Of a stretch of 22,867 nucleotides of DNA, positions 1-7,376 are shown in pieces; position 1 is the stretch's first letter, and the number at the start of each line of letters is the position of its first letter. Origin of the DNA: DASQUP01 sp035641235 (lineage in GTDB: Bacteria > Actinomycetota > CADDZG01 > WHSQ01); the NCBI GenBank assembly GCA_035641235.1, contig DASQUP010000251.1, forward strand, positions 1 to 22,867, read 5' to 3'. A program made the translations under genes and the position numbers. The notes beneath the pieces are model-generated. The model was not told where the DNA came from and did no database searches. It worked only from the letters and a program-made list of their open reading frames with translations.

Positions 1-764
1 AGACGGCCATCGCGGTTTCCACGTTCACCGTTGCCTACAAGTAGCGCGTCGGACGACGATCGCGGCCGTAACCCAGAGAGTAAGGAGCGCCCTCAACGAA
101 AACTAGTCGGTCGACTCCAGCTCCGGTTCGATCACCGACAATGACGAGGACTGGAGCTGGAGGATCGTCAATCTTCAGGGCAAAGTTCCTGTCCTAACCC
201 GGCGGCATGTACTTGGTCGCCGTGAACACCGCGACCTAGCGCAGCTGAGATAGACACGAGTAATCGTCCGGACGGAGCATGGGTTTCGACACACAAACAA
301 GGCGGGTGGGCCCCTACAGAGCCAACGGCAGAGAAATAAAGGGGGACCGAGCCCGGTTCGCGCAGTGTCCTTTTAAGAACCACAAGTTCCCAGTTCAGAC
401 GCGCCTGGGACCCTCCGGCGGCGACCATGCTCGGCACCCCGGCTTCTGGAACCGCTTCCCCGAGCTGTGGCCTTTCCGCTGTCGGACTGAATGAGGGGCG
501 AGCCGTTTCTCGACGTCTGTTCGACCGGTCCTCGGATCGCAAGCGGTGATGAGGGCGTCAAAGCCACCGCCGACGCAAGCCAGCGAACACTCAAGGGCCT
601 GCCCCCCGCAACTGGCTAGCGGACCTATTCTCGGTGACAGTGGAGTCGGCGAACTGCTGGTTAAGGGAGCTGCCCATATCCAATACCTATGACCTTCGAT
701 GCGGCCTTGGGGTTGTCCGCGCCCGGGAAATTCACGGGCTGACGGGGATGGGTCAAGCAAGCGG
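1..764. other. Leading region without a recognisable gene
   Basis: No frame here gives a protein I recognise, and the open frames look like chance GC-rich translations on both strands. The first 44 bases, read from base 3, are open and end in TAG at 42-44. The 13 residues end VSTFTVAYK, which could be the tail of a gene entering from the left, but this is too short to judge. A 10-bp inverted repeat at 115-162 is the only clear structure. No tRNA or rRNA signature was found. The region could be an eroded gene, an unrecognised RNA or simple spacer. Confidence 0.5.
115..162. repeat. 10-bp perfect inverted repeat, 28-nt loop
   Basis: The arm CTCCAGCTCC (115-124) is matched exactly by GGAGCTGGAG (153-162). 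No T-run follows on either strand, so a classical intrinsic terminator is not supported. It lies about 70 bases after the possible C-terminal tail at 1-44 and could be a terminator stem or a protein-binding site. Confidence 0.45.
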
Positions 765-1772
765 CTATCGGTTGGGGAGCGATCGCGGAAGCCCGAACCA
801 TGGGAGCACGCTGTTCTCGAAGCGGGTCATGGCGCAGATCCGGTCGCCGGCGAGGGTGAGGACGATGAGGCCGATCCCGTGGCGGATGCCGCTATCGGCG
901 CGCAAGTAGGCTCCGAACGCCGGCTGCCCGTTGGCTCGGGTCCGCACGAGGTCGAACCTCCGCCCCGAGCCGAACAGGCTGGCGAAGAAGCGGGCCACGA
1001 TGTCTCGGCCCTCGTATTCGAAGGGCATTGGTGGCATCGAGATGAAGACGTCGTCGGTCAGAAGGGTCACCACCGCGTCGAGATCGGCGGACTCGTACGC
1101 GCTTACGAACTTCGCCACGATCGCTTCCTCGGAGCGCGAGTTGGAGGCGGGAGGCGGTTCTCGCCCGGCGGTCGGCGCCCGTCGGCGCTGCAAACTGATG
1201 CGCGCTCGTTTGAGCGCGCTGTTGACCGAGTCGACGGTCGAGTTCAGCATGTCGGCCACCTCGTTCGCGCGGAATCCGAGGACGTCGCGCAAGATGAGGA
1301 CGGCGAGCTGGCGAGGCGGCAGGACCTGAAGTGCGGTCACGAAAGCCAGGGAGATGGATTCGGTTTGCTCGTAGCTGGCCTCCGGCCCAAGTGGCACATC
1401 GATCACGCCTTCGAGAACCGTGTCGGGGAACGGCTCGATCCAAACGACTTCGCCCAGGCGGGTCGGCTCGGGCGGGGCAACTTCCGGCACGTCCCATTCC
1501 TTGGCCGGTAGTCGGCTTGCCGAGCGGAGCGCGTTGAGGCAGCGGTTGGTGGCTATCCGGTAGAGCCACGTGCGGATCGAGGCCCGTCCCTCGAACCCTC
1601 CGAGGCCTCGCCAGGCGGCCAGCAATGTGTCCTGGAGGGCGTCCTCGGCGTCCTGCAATGATCCGAGCATCCGGTAGCAATGCACCTGCAGCTCTCGGCG
1701 GTGCGACTCGATCAACTCCCGGAACGCGTCGCCGTCCCCGGCCCGCGCTCTGGTGATCAGGTCGGTCGTCAC
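765..1772 (-). CDS. ECF sigma factor with C-terminal SnoaL-like domain (SigJ/SigX5-like)
   Basis: This is an alternative sigma factor that would direct RNA polymerase to a small promoter set. Region 2 spans about residues 13-85 (HCYRMLGSLQDAEDALQDT, then RTWLYRIATNRCLNAL). Region 4 spans about 140-195 (LPPRQLAVLILRDVLGFRANEVADML). After a short linker, residues 215-330 resemble the SnoaL/NTF2-like fold, which in ECF families of this architecture replaces a separate anti-sigma factor as a built-in modulator. No anti-sigma gene adjoins it, which fits. The GTG start at 1772 is preceded by GGAGAG at very short spacing and gives the usual N-terminus for the family. It is divergent from the SDR gene at 1920, and such sigma factors often control a neighbouring oxidoreductase. 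The ligand of the SnoaL domain cannot be read from sequence. Confidence 0.92.
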   Translation of the reverse strand: MTTDLITRARAGDGDAFRELIESHRRELQVHCYRMLGSLQDAEDALQDTLLAAWRGLGGFEGRASIRTWLYRIATNRCLNALRSASRLPAKEWDVPEVAPPEPTRLGEVVWIEPFPDTVLEGVIDVPLGPEASYEQTESISLAFVTALQVLPPRQLAVLILRDVLGFRANEVADMLNSTVDSVNSALKRARISLQRRRAPTAGREPPPASNSRSEEAIVAKFVSAYESADLDAVVTLLTDDVFISMPPMPFEYEGRDIVARFFASLFGSGRRFDLVRTRANGQPAFGAYLRADSGIRHGIGLIVLTLAGDRICAMTRFENSVLPWFGLPRSLPNR

Positions 1773-1850
1773 CTCTCCACCCTAGCGTCACGACCCTCGC
1801 TCTCGACGTTCGTCTGGAACCGACACCGGCCGACCCGTGAACTATGCAGC

Positions 1851-1876
1851 GGGAACGCGCCCACTTTCCCGTCGTC
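1851..1876 (+). promoter_or_regulatory. Candidate ECF-type promoter for the SDR gene
   Basis: GGGAAC (1851-1856) is followed after 16 nt by CGTC (1873-1876). This matches the general ECF pattern of a GGAAC-type -35 and a CGTC-type -10. It points at the SDR gene and would give a leader of roughly 35-40 nt before the ATG at 1920. A second, poorer pair starts with GGAAC at 1816. Assignment to the neighbouring sigma factor is inference. Confidence 0.3.
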
Positions 1877-1919
1877 GCGGTGTCTGCATCATCGACGGCT
1901 CAGACGAGAGGAACCAGAG

Positions 1920-2711
1920 ATGATGCTGAAGGACAAAGTTGCGGTGATCTACGGAGCCGGAGGCGCGATCGGGAGCAGCGTCGCAAATGCCTTTGCGCTG
2001 GAGGGGGCCATTCTTTTTCTCACCGGGCGCCATCTGGGCCCCGTCGAAATTGTCGCCAAGGAAATCGTTTCCGCCGGCGGATCCGCCGAGGCGGCGGAGG
2101 TCGACGCTCTCGATGAGCAGGCCGTGGACGAACATCTACAGTCCGTGATCGACGAGGCGGGGCGCGTCGACATCTCGTTCAACGCGGTCGGGATTCCGAA
2201 TACGAGGATCGTGGGTGTGCCTCTGGTCGAGCTGGGTGTCGAGCAGTTCTCTTTGCCGATCACGACCTACGCTTCGTCGTACTTCCTGACCGCACGCACG
2301 GCGGCTCGGCGGATGGTCGTGAATAGATCGGGGGTGATTATGTCCGTCACCGCACTCCCCGCGCGGACGGGCATCTCGTTGCTGGGGGGCTACGGTCCTG
2401 CAATGGCCGCCAAGGAGGCACTCACTCGAGAGCTATCCGCCGAGCTCGCACCTCACGGCATCCGCGTGGTCGGTCTGCGACCCCAGGCTATGCCGGAGAC
2501 ACGCACGATCAAGGAAGCCTTCGAGCCCCGCGCCGAGGCGTCGGGCATGACCTGGGAACAGTGGCAAGAGTTCCTCGCAAGCAGGACCCATACCCGACGG
2601 CTCATGACGCTAGAAGAGATGGCAAACGTGGCCGCCTTCATGGCGTCCGACAACGCGAGCGGGATGACGGGAACCACCGTCAATCTGACCATGGGCAGCC
2701 TGGATGACTAG
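1920..2711 (+). CDS. SDR-fold NAD(P)-binding protein with altered catalytic motif
   Basis: This 263-residue protein has the length of a classical short-chain dehydrogenase/reductase. The N-terminus carries the Rossmann dinucleotide loop (IYGAGGAIGSS), and NAVG matches the NNAG-type motif. The C-terminal part ends in the usual substrate-loop region and GTTVNLTMG. The active site is odd: aligning GYGPAMAAKEALTRELSAEL with the family pattern YxxxKAAxEALT puts Met where the catalytic Lys should be, with a Lys three residues later. A Ser at the usual distance before the Tyr is also not obvious. It may be a divergent enzyme or a ligand-binding SDR-fold protein. The ATG at 1920 has GAGAGG upstream, and a second ATG follows directly. 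The substrate is unknown. Divergent placement suggests control by the neighbouring ECF sigma factor. Confidence 0.88.
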   Translation: MMLKDKVAVIYGAGGAIGSSVANAFALEGAILFLTGRHLGPVEIVAKEIVSAGGSAEAAEVDALDEQAVDEHLQSVIDEAGRVDISFNAVGIPNTRIVGVPLVELGVEQFSLPITTYASSYFLTARTAARRMVVNRSGVIMSVTALPARTGISLLGGYGPAMAAKEALTRELSAELAPHGIRVVGLRPQAMPETRTIKEAFEPRAEASGMTWEQWQEFLASRTHTRRLMTLEEMANVAAFMASDNASGMTGTTVNLTMGSLDD

Positions 2712-2737
2712 CGGTTGTCCTGGACTCCCGCTCTTTC

Positions 2738-2765
2738 TCCGGGAATCATCCGGAATTCGTCCCGG
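2738..2765 (+). terminator. Candidate stem-loop after the SDR gene
   Basis: CCGGGA (2739-2744) pairs with TCCCGG (2760-2765), and an overlapping alternative pairs TCCGG (2738-2742) with CCGGA (2750-2754). CAAAATC follows rather than a T-run, so termination is uncertain. The rest of the 303-base gap to 3014 holds no gene; its other notable element is the palindrome at 2925-2940. Confidence 0.3.
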
Positions 2766-2924
2766 CAAAATCTCCTCAGAAAGATCTAATCGCCGTCCCC
2801 CGAACTGAAGGTCGCCTGTGGAGCGAGGCGACCGGGATCGGTTCTTTCCTGTATGGCGAGCAGGTGAAGTTTGCCTCCCGAGGTTCGTCGGCCGCTGTCG
2901 GGCCGCCTTCGTTGGACCTAGATC

Positions 2925-2940
2925 TGTCACCGGGGTGACA
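2925..2940. promoter_or_regulatory. TGTC-N8-GACA palindrome, candidate Crp/Fnr operator
   Basis: TGTCACCGGGGTGACA has 7-bp perfect arms around a GG centre. It ends 74 bases before the membrane-protein start at 3015. The same TGTC-N8-GACA core recurs at 10759, 22002 and 22839, each in an intergenic region upstream of a gene. The size and two-fold symmetry suit a Crp/Fnr dimer, and two such regulators are encoded in the window. Binding is inferred. Confidence 0.5.
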
Positions 2941-3014
2941 TTCTCCCCAACGCAGTCCTCCATTCGGGGTAGCGCGAACCGAGACCGAGACCTATCTTGG
3001 GAGGGGAGGCCGTT

Positions 3015-3602
3015 ATGGATACTCAACGGCAGACTGTAAAGCCTCCGACCGCCCGGACTTTCGGTGGAGGTGCGGTAGCAGGAATCGTTGCCGGTGCGGC
3101 CATGGGAATTTTTGCGATGGTCGCCGGGGCGACCTATCTGGACTCAGGCTTTTTCACGCCTCTGTATCACATTGCTTCAACCTTCATTGAGCCGACCGCC
3201 ATGGAGACCTCGATGCAGAGGGCAATGAACGGAGATCTGTTCTACTTCTCAGCCGGACCTGCAATCCTGGGTCTCGCAGTGCACATGATGGTCGCTGTTC
3301 TATTTGGCTTGATCTTCGCGAGCATTGCGAGAGCCGCTCGGCTTCGGAGCGGGGTGGCGCCGGCCGTGGGTGTGATCTACGGCATCGCCGTCTTTGCCGT
3401 GATGAGCCTGGTCGTTCTTCCTGCAATCGCAGACGTCTTCGGGGGAGGCAGGGCGATTTCTGAGATGCCGGAGATGGTCGGGTACGGCACCTTCGCCGTC
3501 GAGCATGCGCTCTTCGGACTCGTGCTGGGCCTCTGGCCTCTTACGCGTCCTCAGGACGTAGTGTCACGGCCCATCCGGGTCGGACGCGAGAGTATGGCGT
3601 AA
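3015..3602 (+). CDS. Uncharacterised four-segment membrane protein
   Basis: I do not recognise a named family. The 195-residue protein has a short polar N-terminus followed by four hydrophobic segments: about residues 17-43 (Gly/Ala-rich), 78-104, 112-138 and 157-176. A loop with ETSMQRAMNGD lies between the first two. It is probably an inner-membrane protein with both ends in the cytoplasm. The ATG at 3015 is chosen over an upstream in-frame start because a purine-rich GGGAGGGGAGG sits just before it. The TGTC-N8-GACA palindrome lies 74 bases upstream, so it may belong to the regulon that includes trxA and trxB. It converges on the DUF3179 gene. Confidence 0.8.
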   Translation: MDTQRQTVKPPTARTFGGGAVAGIVAGAAMGIFAMVAGATYLDSGFFTPLYHIASTFIEPTAMETSMQRAMNGDLFYFSAGPAILGLAVHMMVAVLFGLIFASIARAARLRSGVAPAVGVIYGIAVFAVMSLVVLPAIADVFGGGRAISEMPEMVGYGTFAVEHALFGLVLGLWPLTRPQDVVSRPIRVGRESMA

Positions 3603-3619
3603 CCAACGGACGTAACGAG

Positions 3620-3674
3620 CACGCCGGTCCCCAGGTGCGTAATCGGTGGCGCAGCACAATGAGGGACCGGCGTG
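3620..3674. repeat. 12-bp perfect inverted repeat between convergent genes
   Basis: CACGCCGGTCCC (3620-3631) is matched exactly by GGGACCGGCGTG (3663-3674) with a 31-nt loop. It sits between the stops of two convergent genes (3602 and 3695), where a bidirectional terminator would be expected. No T-run follows the stem on either strand. It could be a factor-assisted terminator or a binding site. Confidence 0.5.
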
Positions 3675-3694
3675 GCTACAGCGTCAGTCGACGT

Positions 3695-4837
3695 TCAGCC
3701 TCCAGACCACACCTCGGTCTTGGGATGAAAGGCCGCCCAGTCGAACCAGAACGAGTCGTGCGCGTCCATGGGCTCGAGCCGCTTGCCCTCAAGGGGACCA
3801 GAGACGGCCCTGCCCAGCAGCGACCAGGTGCTCGAGGTTTCTTCGTCCACAACGCCGGACTCGGTGGCGCGGAAGGTGAGCGTACGTTCTTCCATCTTCC
3901 GAGAGAATGCCGCAGCTGCGCCGACGTCGCGCGACTCGGCGATGGTCGCCGAATCGAGTGCCGAGACGGTGCCCTCTTTCCACAGAACGACCGTCGGTTC
4001 GGCACCAACTTCGGAATTTACGGCTGCCCAAGTCCCCTGCGCAGACTCTAGAAGTCGGAAATAGGGGAACGCCTTGACCTTGTTCCCCGCCTCCACTCCA
4101 AGGACTCGTTCGACGGCGGCGAGCCTGCCGTCGACATCACCATCGAACAGGAACGGTGGGTTGTCGATGTCGTCGTACCCCGGGTACGGGTTACTTCCGT
4201 AGTCGCGGCTATGCCCAGTGTCTCGAGACAAGACGAGGCCGTCGGGGAAACCTGCTCGGAAGTCACTCCAGGAGACGATCTGCGCGGGTACACGTTCGAG
4301 CTCGGTGCCGGTGAGAGGTCCCATGACGGCCTTCCCCCAGGCCTGTGGCCAGTAGGACTCCGTGGCGCGGTCGTACATGACGAGGTTTGAGTTGTACAGC
4401 TTCCCGGAAGTTCCGAAGGTAGTTATTTCTCCGTCGACCTCCGGGCGGACGAACGTGTAGGCCGTGTTGCACAGTGGACAGAAAGTGATGCTGATGGGCA
4501 ACCCACCGACCTCGTCGTTGACGATCTCGTGCCACGTCATGATCTGAAGCGGATAGGCGCGTGCATCGCCGTCGATCTCCATGACAATCACAGGTTCTTG
4601 TTCGTCCAGCCAGTCGACCTCATCGGTGGGCTGGAACTTGGGCTCATCGATCGGAGGGATTCCGTCCGGCGGCGGACCGCCCGAGATGATCTCATCCGGG
4701 TTGACCAGCGCCTCCGGCGTGGATCCAGCAACTTCCGCGGGCGGTGATGTTTCGTCTCCACCGCGGCCCAAAAAAAACACTCCCGCGACGGACACGACCA
4801 GGAGTCCAACGATTGCGAGTACGCGCGTTTTTGACAT
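3695..4837 (-). CDS. DUF3179 domain protein, membrane-anchored
   Basis: Residues 6-24 form one hydrophobic segment with no lipobox Cys, so this is probably a signal anchor exporting the rest of the 380-residue protein. A Pro-rich linker follows, then the DUF3179 domain. Its hallmarks are YPLQIMTWHEIVND (about 95-108) and ITFCPLCN (about 117-124), where Cys120 and Cys123 form a CxxC-like pair. The C-terminus has the usual FWFDWAAFHPKTEVW. The function of DUF3179 is not established; the conserved His and Cys pair would suit metal binding or a disulfide. ATG at 4837 is preferred, and a GTG one codon upstream or at 4861 is possible; GGGAGA lies 14 bases before the ATG. A second DUF3179 protein is encoded at 16139. 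It is convergent with the membrane protein at 3015. Confidence 0.9.
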   Translation of the reverse strand: MSKTRVLAIVGLLVVSVAGVFFLGRGGDETSPPAEVAGSTPEALVNPDEIISGGPPPDGIPPIDEPKFQPTDEVDWLDEQEPVIVMEIDGDARAYPLQIMTWHEIVNDEVGGLPISITFCPLCNTAYTFVRPEVDGEITTFGTSGKLYNSNLVMYDRATESYWPQAWGKAVMGPLTGTELERVPAQIVSWSDFRAGFPDGLVLSRDTGHSRDYGSNPYPGYDDIDNPPFLFDGDVDGRLAAVERVLGVEAGNKVKAFPYFRLLESAQGTWAAVNSEVGAEPTVVLWKEGTVSALDSATIAESRDVGAAAAFSRKMEERTLTFRATESGVVDEETSSTWSLLGRAVSGPLEGKRLEPMDAHDSFWFDWAAFHPKTEVWSGG

Positions 4838-4944
4838 CACGACGGCCCAATCTCCCGGCACAGCGAAGTGCCGGCCTTTTCCTTTTCACCCTAGTGCTAC
4901 TAAGGACTTACGACCGCGCTCCGTGATTGCGCTCAAACGAGCGA

Positions 4945-5571
4945 CTACCTGCGAACGAGTTTGAGCGCTTGGTCCGTACCCATGCCGACTCCGTACGCCA
5001 GCGTGACCATCAGGCCGGCCACCCGCTCGACGAAACGAGCAGACGCTAGGGGTCCCGAATCGACCGGGTCATATCCGGCGTCGGCGGCAAGTCTCATCAC
5101 CATTTCTTTGGCCGAGGGATCGTCGCCACAGATGAATACTGAGGCCGAAACGTCTCCGAAGTCAGGGGTTGAGTTGACGATCGCCGCGTAGGTGTGGTTC
5201 CACGCCTTGACGACGCGTGCTCCTTGCGCCTTCTTCGCGATTTCCTCCGCTCCCGATGATCCGGGGAATTCCAACATCTCTGTATAGGTCTCGTCCGTGT
5301 AGGCGTTCGTGCAGTCGATGAGGACCTTCCCCGAGAGGGTCCCAGCAGCCTCGAGGCTTTCGTCCACGCCCCACCACGGGACCGCAAAGAGCACGGCTTC
5401 TCCATGGTCGGCGGCCTCCTGGTAACTCCCGCCACCCGTTCCGAGTTCGGCCCCGAGCTCCTTGCCCTTCTGGGAGTCGCGCGATCCGATGAAAACGTCA
5501 TGACCCGCGGCCGCGAACTGACGTGCAAGTCCCGATCCCATGTTCCCGGTCCCCAAGACCCCGATCTTCAC
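4945..5571 (-). CDS. NADPH-dependent F420 reductase-like oxidoreductase
   Basis: The 208-residue protein starts with the Rossmann motif VKIGVLGTGNMGSG, then HDVFIGSRD. This is typical of the F420_oxidored family (NADP:F420 oxidoreductase and relatives), which transfers hydride between NADPH and cofactor F420 or related acceptors. AVLFAVPWWG and VLIDCTNAY match the second part of the NAD(P)-binding fold. The GTG start at 5571 is set by a very strong AGGAGGAGGAAA just upstream; the open frame runs further but has no better site. It is divergent from a MarR regulator, with a clear operator between them, so MarR control is likely. Whether it really uses F420 or another acceptor cannot be told from sequence. 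Confidence 0.85.
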   Translation of the reverse strand: MKIGVLGTGNMGSGLARQFAAAGHDVFIGSRDSQKGKELGAELGTGGGSYQEAADHGEAVLFAVPWWGVDESLEAAGTLSGKVLIDCTNAYTDETYTEMLEFPGSSGAEEIAKKAQGARVVKAWNHTYAAIVNSTPDFGDVSASVFICGDDPSAKEMVMRLAADAGYDPVDSGPLASARFVERVAGLMVTLAYGVGMGTDQALKLVRR

Positions 5572-5598
5572 AGTTTCCTCCTCCTCCTTGCCCGCTGC

Positions 5599-5612
5599 TG
5601 CCGGTACCGGCA
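5599..5612. repeat. 14-bp perfect palindrome in the reductase leader
   Basis: TGCCGGTACCGGCA reads identically on both strands. It lies 27 bases upstream of the GTG at 5571 and next to the MarR-type operator. It could be a second regulator site or a leader stem. Confidence 0.45.
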
Positions 5613-5614
5613 AC

Positions 5615-5638
5615 AATAATTGCTAATAGCAACTAATT
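5615..5638. promoter_or_regulatory. Candidate MarR operator
   Basis: TTGCTA (5620-5625) and TAGCAA (5627-5632) form a perfect inverted repeat around one central A, within an AT-rich stretch that stands out from the GC-rich surroundings. TTGC/GCAA half-sites in AT-rich DNA are characteristic of MarR-family operators. It lies between the divergent marR and reductase genes, so one dimer could repress both. A CGGGCA/TGCCCG hairpin (5665-5679) lies in the marR leader. Confidence 0.65.
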
Positions 5639-5698
5639 GGCCAGGATAGTCTGCACAACAATGTCGGGCAAGGTGCCCGTTTCCCAGGGGGAGACCGG

Positions 5699-6193
5699 AT
5701 GGGACAAGGATCCAGCGAGAATGACTCTGGGGTCTGGCGGCTGTTCTTCGAGGCCCACGGCAGACTGAGCCGCATACTCGAGGACGAACTCGTCGAGGGC
5801 CAGGGACTATCGTTTGCCTGGTACGACGTGCTTCTGCACCTGTCGGAGGCGCCCGGGGGAAGACTGCGCATGAGCGAACTGGCCGACACCCTCGTATGGA
5901 GCCGCAGCTGGCTGACGCGCCGCATAGATCAGATGGTGGAGGCAGGTCTGGTCAGACGTGAGGTCGACAGCACCGACCGCAGGGGGGCATTCGCCGTGCT
6001 CACCAAAAGAGGCAGAGCAACGTTTCGAAAGGCGGCCGAGCAACACCTGGCCGACATCGATCGCCATTTCTACAGCCATCTGTCGGAATCTGATCTCCGG
6101 TCGCTGAGGAGGGCTCTTACGAAGCTCCTCGTCGCGGAAGGTGCCGGATCGGCCGATTCAAAACGGGAGCGAGAACTAGGGACGCCGGCGTGA
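5699..6193 (+). CDS. MarR family transcriptional regulator
   Basis: The 164-residue protein has the MarR winged-helix layout. An N-terminal dimerisation helix (VWRLFFEAHGRLSRILEDEL) comes first. A helix-turn-helix follows at about residues 58-85 (MSELADTLVWSRSWLTRRID). The wing is REVDSTDRRGAFAVLTKRG, with the DxRxG signature. MarR dimers usually repress divergent genes and leave DNA when a phenolic ligand or oxidant binds. There is no Cys in the protein, so thiol sensing is unlikely. The start follows GGGGGAG closely. It is divergent from the F420-type reductase, with the inverted repeat at 5620-5632 between them. Confidence 0.95.
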   Translation: MGQGSSENDSGVWRLFFEAHGRLSRILEDELVEGQGLSFAWYDVLLHLSEAPGGRLRMSELADTLVWSRSWLTRRIDQMVEAGLVRREVDSTDRRGAFAVLTKRGRATFRKAAEQHLADIDRHFYSHLSESDLRSLRRALTKLLVAEGAGSADSKRERELGTPA

Positions 6194-6318
6194 CCGACCG
6201 AGTCGCGTCTCTATTACGCAACCCGTAACCGACATGTAAGGGCCTGTTAATCGACATTCGACCCTCCTCCTTGTCGGATGGAGAGCACGACGGAGGAACT
6301 CCAAGACGGAGGTGGGTT

Positions 6319-7053
6319 ATGCGCAGAACGTTATCGATATCCCTTGCCGCGATGCTCCTCGCGCTGATCGCGGGTGCCGCACTGCCGGCCGGCGCACAAT
6401 CAGCGAGACCCTCCTCATTTCGAGTAACGATCACCAACCTTGCCGAGGGCCAACCGCTCACACCTCCGGTCGTGGCACTGCACAACGCGAATGTGGACAT
6501 TTTTACCGTCGGGGAGGCGGCAAGCTTTGAGGTCAAAGAGATTGCCGAGAACGGAAATAATGCTCCGCTCCTGGGAGTGCTGGGTTCCCTGAATGCAGTT
6601 GCCGACTTTGCCGAGGGCACCACGGGCCCGCTGGTCCCTCCGGGGACCCCCGGCGATGCCATGTTTGACCAATCGGTCGAATTTGAACTCGCACCGGAAC
6701 CGGGATCGCGCTTCCTTTCGGTGGTCTCGATGCTGATCTGCACAAACGACGGCTTCTCGGGGGTCGATTCGATCCACGTCCCGAAGGCCGTAGGGGAGAC
6801 GGTGACTCACCTGGCCAATGCCTACGAGGCCGGTACGGAGGCCAATACCGAGGACCTTCGCGACATGGTTCCGCCCTGTCAGGACCTAATGGGCGTGACG
6901 GGAGGCCCCGGCACCGGGCAGAGCGACCCTGCTCTGGCACAGAACAGTGTCATTCAGCACCACTCGGGGATCACCGGTCGGAGAGATCTCATTCCGGAGG
7001 TCCACGGGTGGACGGATCCGGTCATGAGGATCGAGATCGAGGCTCTTCCGTAG
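6319..7053 (+). CDS. Secreted spondin-domain protein
   Basis: The 244-residue protein begins with a clear Sec signal peptide (MRRT, a hydrophobic core, then AGAQ-SA; cleavage near residue 27). The mature part matches the bacterial spondin_N pattern: FRVTITNLAEGQPLTPPVVALHN near the start, a central GTTGPLVPPGTPGD, and a late VSMLICTNDGFSGVDSIHVP. Bacterial proteins of this domain are exported and their role is poorly known. There are two Cys in the mature region, which could form a disulfide. ATG 6319 is chosen because GGAGGTGGG precedes it and it begins the signal peptide. It stands alone in its strand context; no partner gene is evident. Confidence 0.88.
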   Translation: MRRTLSISLAAMLLALIAGAALPAGAQSARPSSFRVTITNLAEGQPLTPPVVALHNANVDIFTVGEAASFEVKEIAENGNNAPLLGVLGSLNAVADFAEGTTGPLVPPGTPGDAMFDQSVEFELAPEPGSRFLSVVSMLICTNDGFSGVDSIHVPKAVGETVTHLANAYEAGTEANTEDLRDMVPPCQDLMGVTGGPGTGQSDPALAQNSVIQHHSGITGRRDLIPEVHGWTDPVMRIEIEALP

Positions 7054-7376
7054 AAAAGGCGACAACCGCGGGCGTACGAACGCCGACTTCGTGCGCCCGC
7101 GCGTCGTACCTTGAATACGGACTCAATCGGGTAACGACCCGATGCCCTTCCTGGCGGCCCTCGCCGCCGCCCCGATGGGTGTGGGAGTGGGGGCCAACTG
7201 CCTGGCACGCTGGGGCGTGGGCAGGCTGAATCGAGGCTAAGAAATCCCGCGCGACGAAAACTCCCGAGAGCGCCGAATTTCTGCTACTCCGCTTGGATGA
7301 AGTCCTGGCTCGGTCAGCGGCTGATCGAGCTCGCACCCGTTCCGAGCACTACCGGTTCCCCCGAATGCTTATTTCG
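7054..7376. other. Gap with stem-loop at 7126-7143
   Basis: No convincing gene is seen. ATCGGGT (7126-7132) pairs perfectly with ACCCGAT (7137-7143) around the tetraloop AACG. This is a candidate terminator for the spondin gene, but no T-run follows. A smaller GGCGT/ACGCC stem lies at about 7078. A 32-codon hydrophobic open frame starts at 7142 inside the hairpin without a ribosome-binding site and is not called. Confidence 0.4.

Noticed and set aside
125..134. GGTTCGATC resembling a tRNA T-loop
   Set aside because: Flanking bases do not form a T-stem and no acceptor or anticodon arm is found.
168..760. Minus-strand frames of 121-124 codons in the leading region
   Set aside because: No domain pattern, Arg/Pro/Ser-rich composition and no ribosome-binding site.
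699..1511. 270-codon plus-strand frame opposite the first sigma factor
   Set aside because: Antisense shadow of a well-defined sigma factor; typical of high-GC DNA.
4219..4230. TGTCTCGAGACA palindrome
   Set aside because: The spacing is 4 rather than 8 bases and it lies inside the DUF3179 coding sequence, so it is not counted with the operator sites.
7142..7240. 32-codon hydrophobic frame
   Set aside because: No ribosome-binding site, start lies inside a hairpin, and the composition follows from GC-rich DNA.
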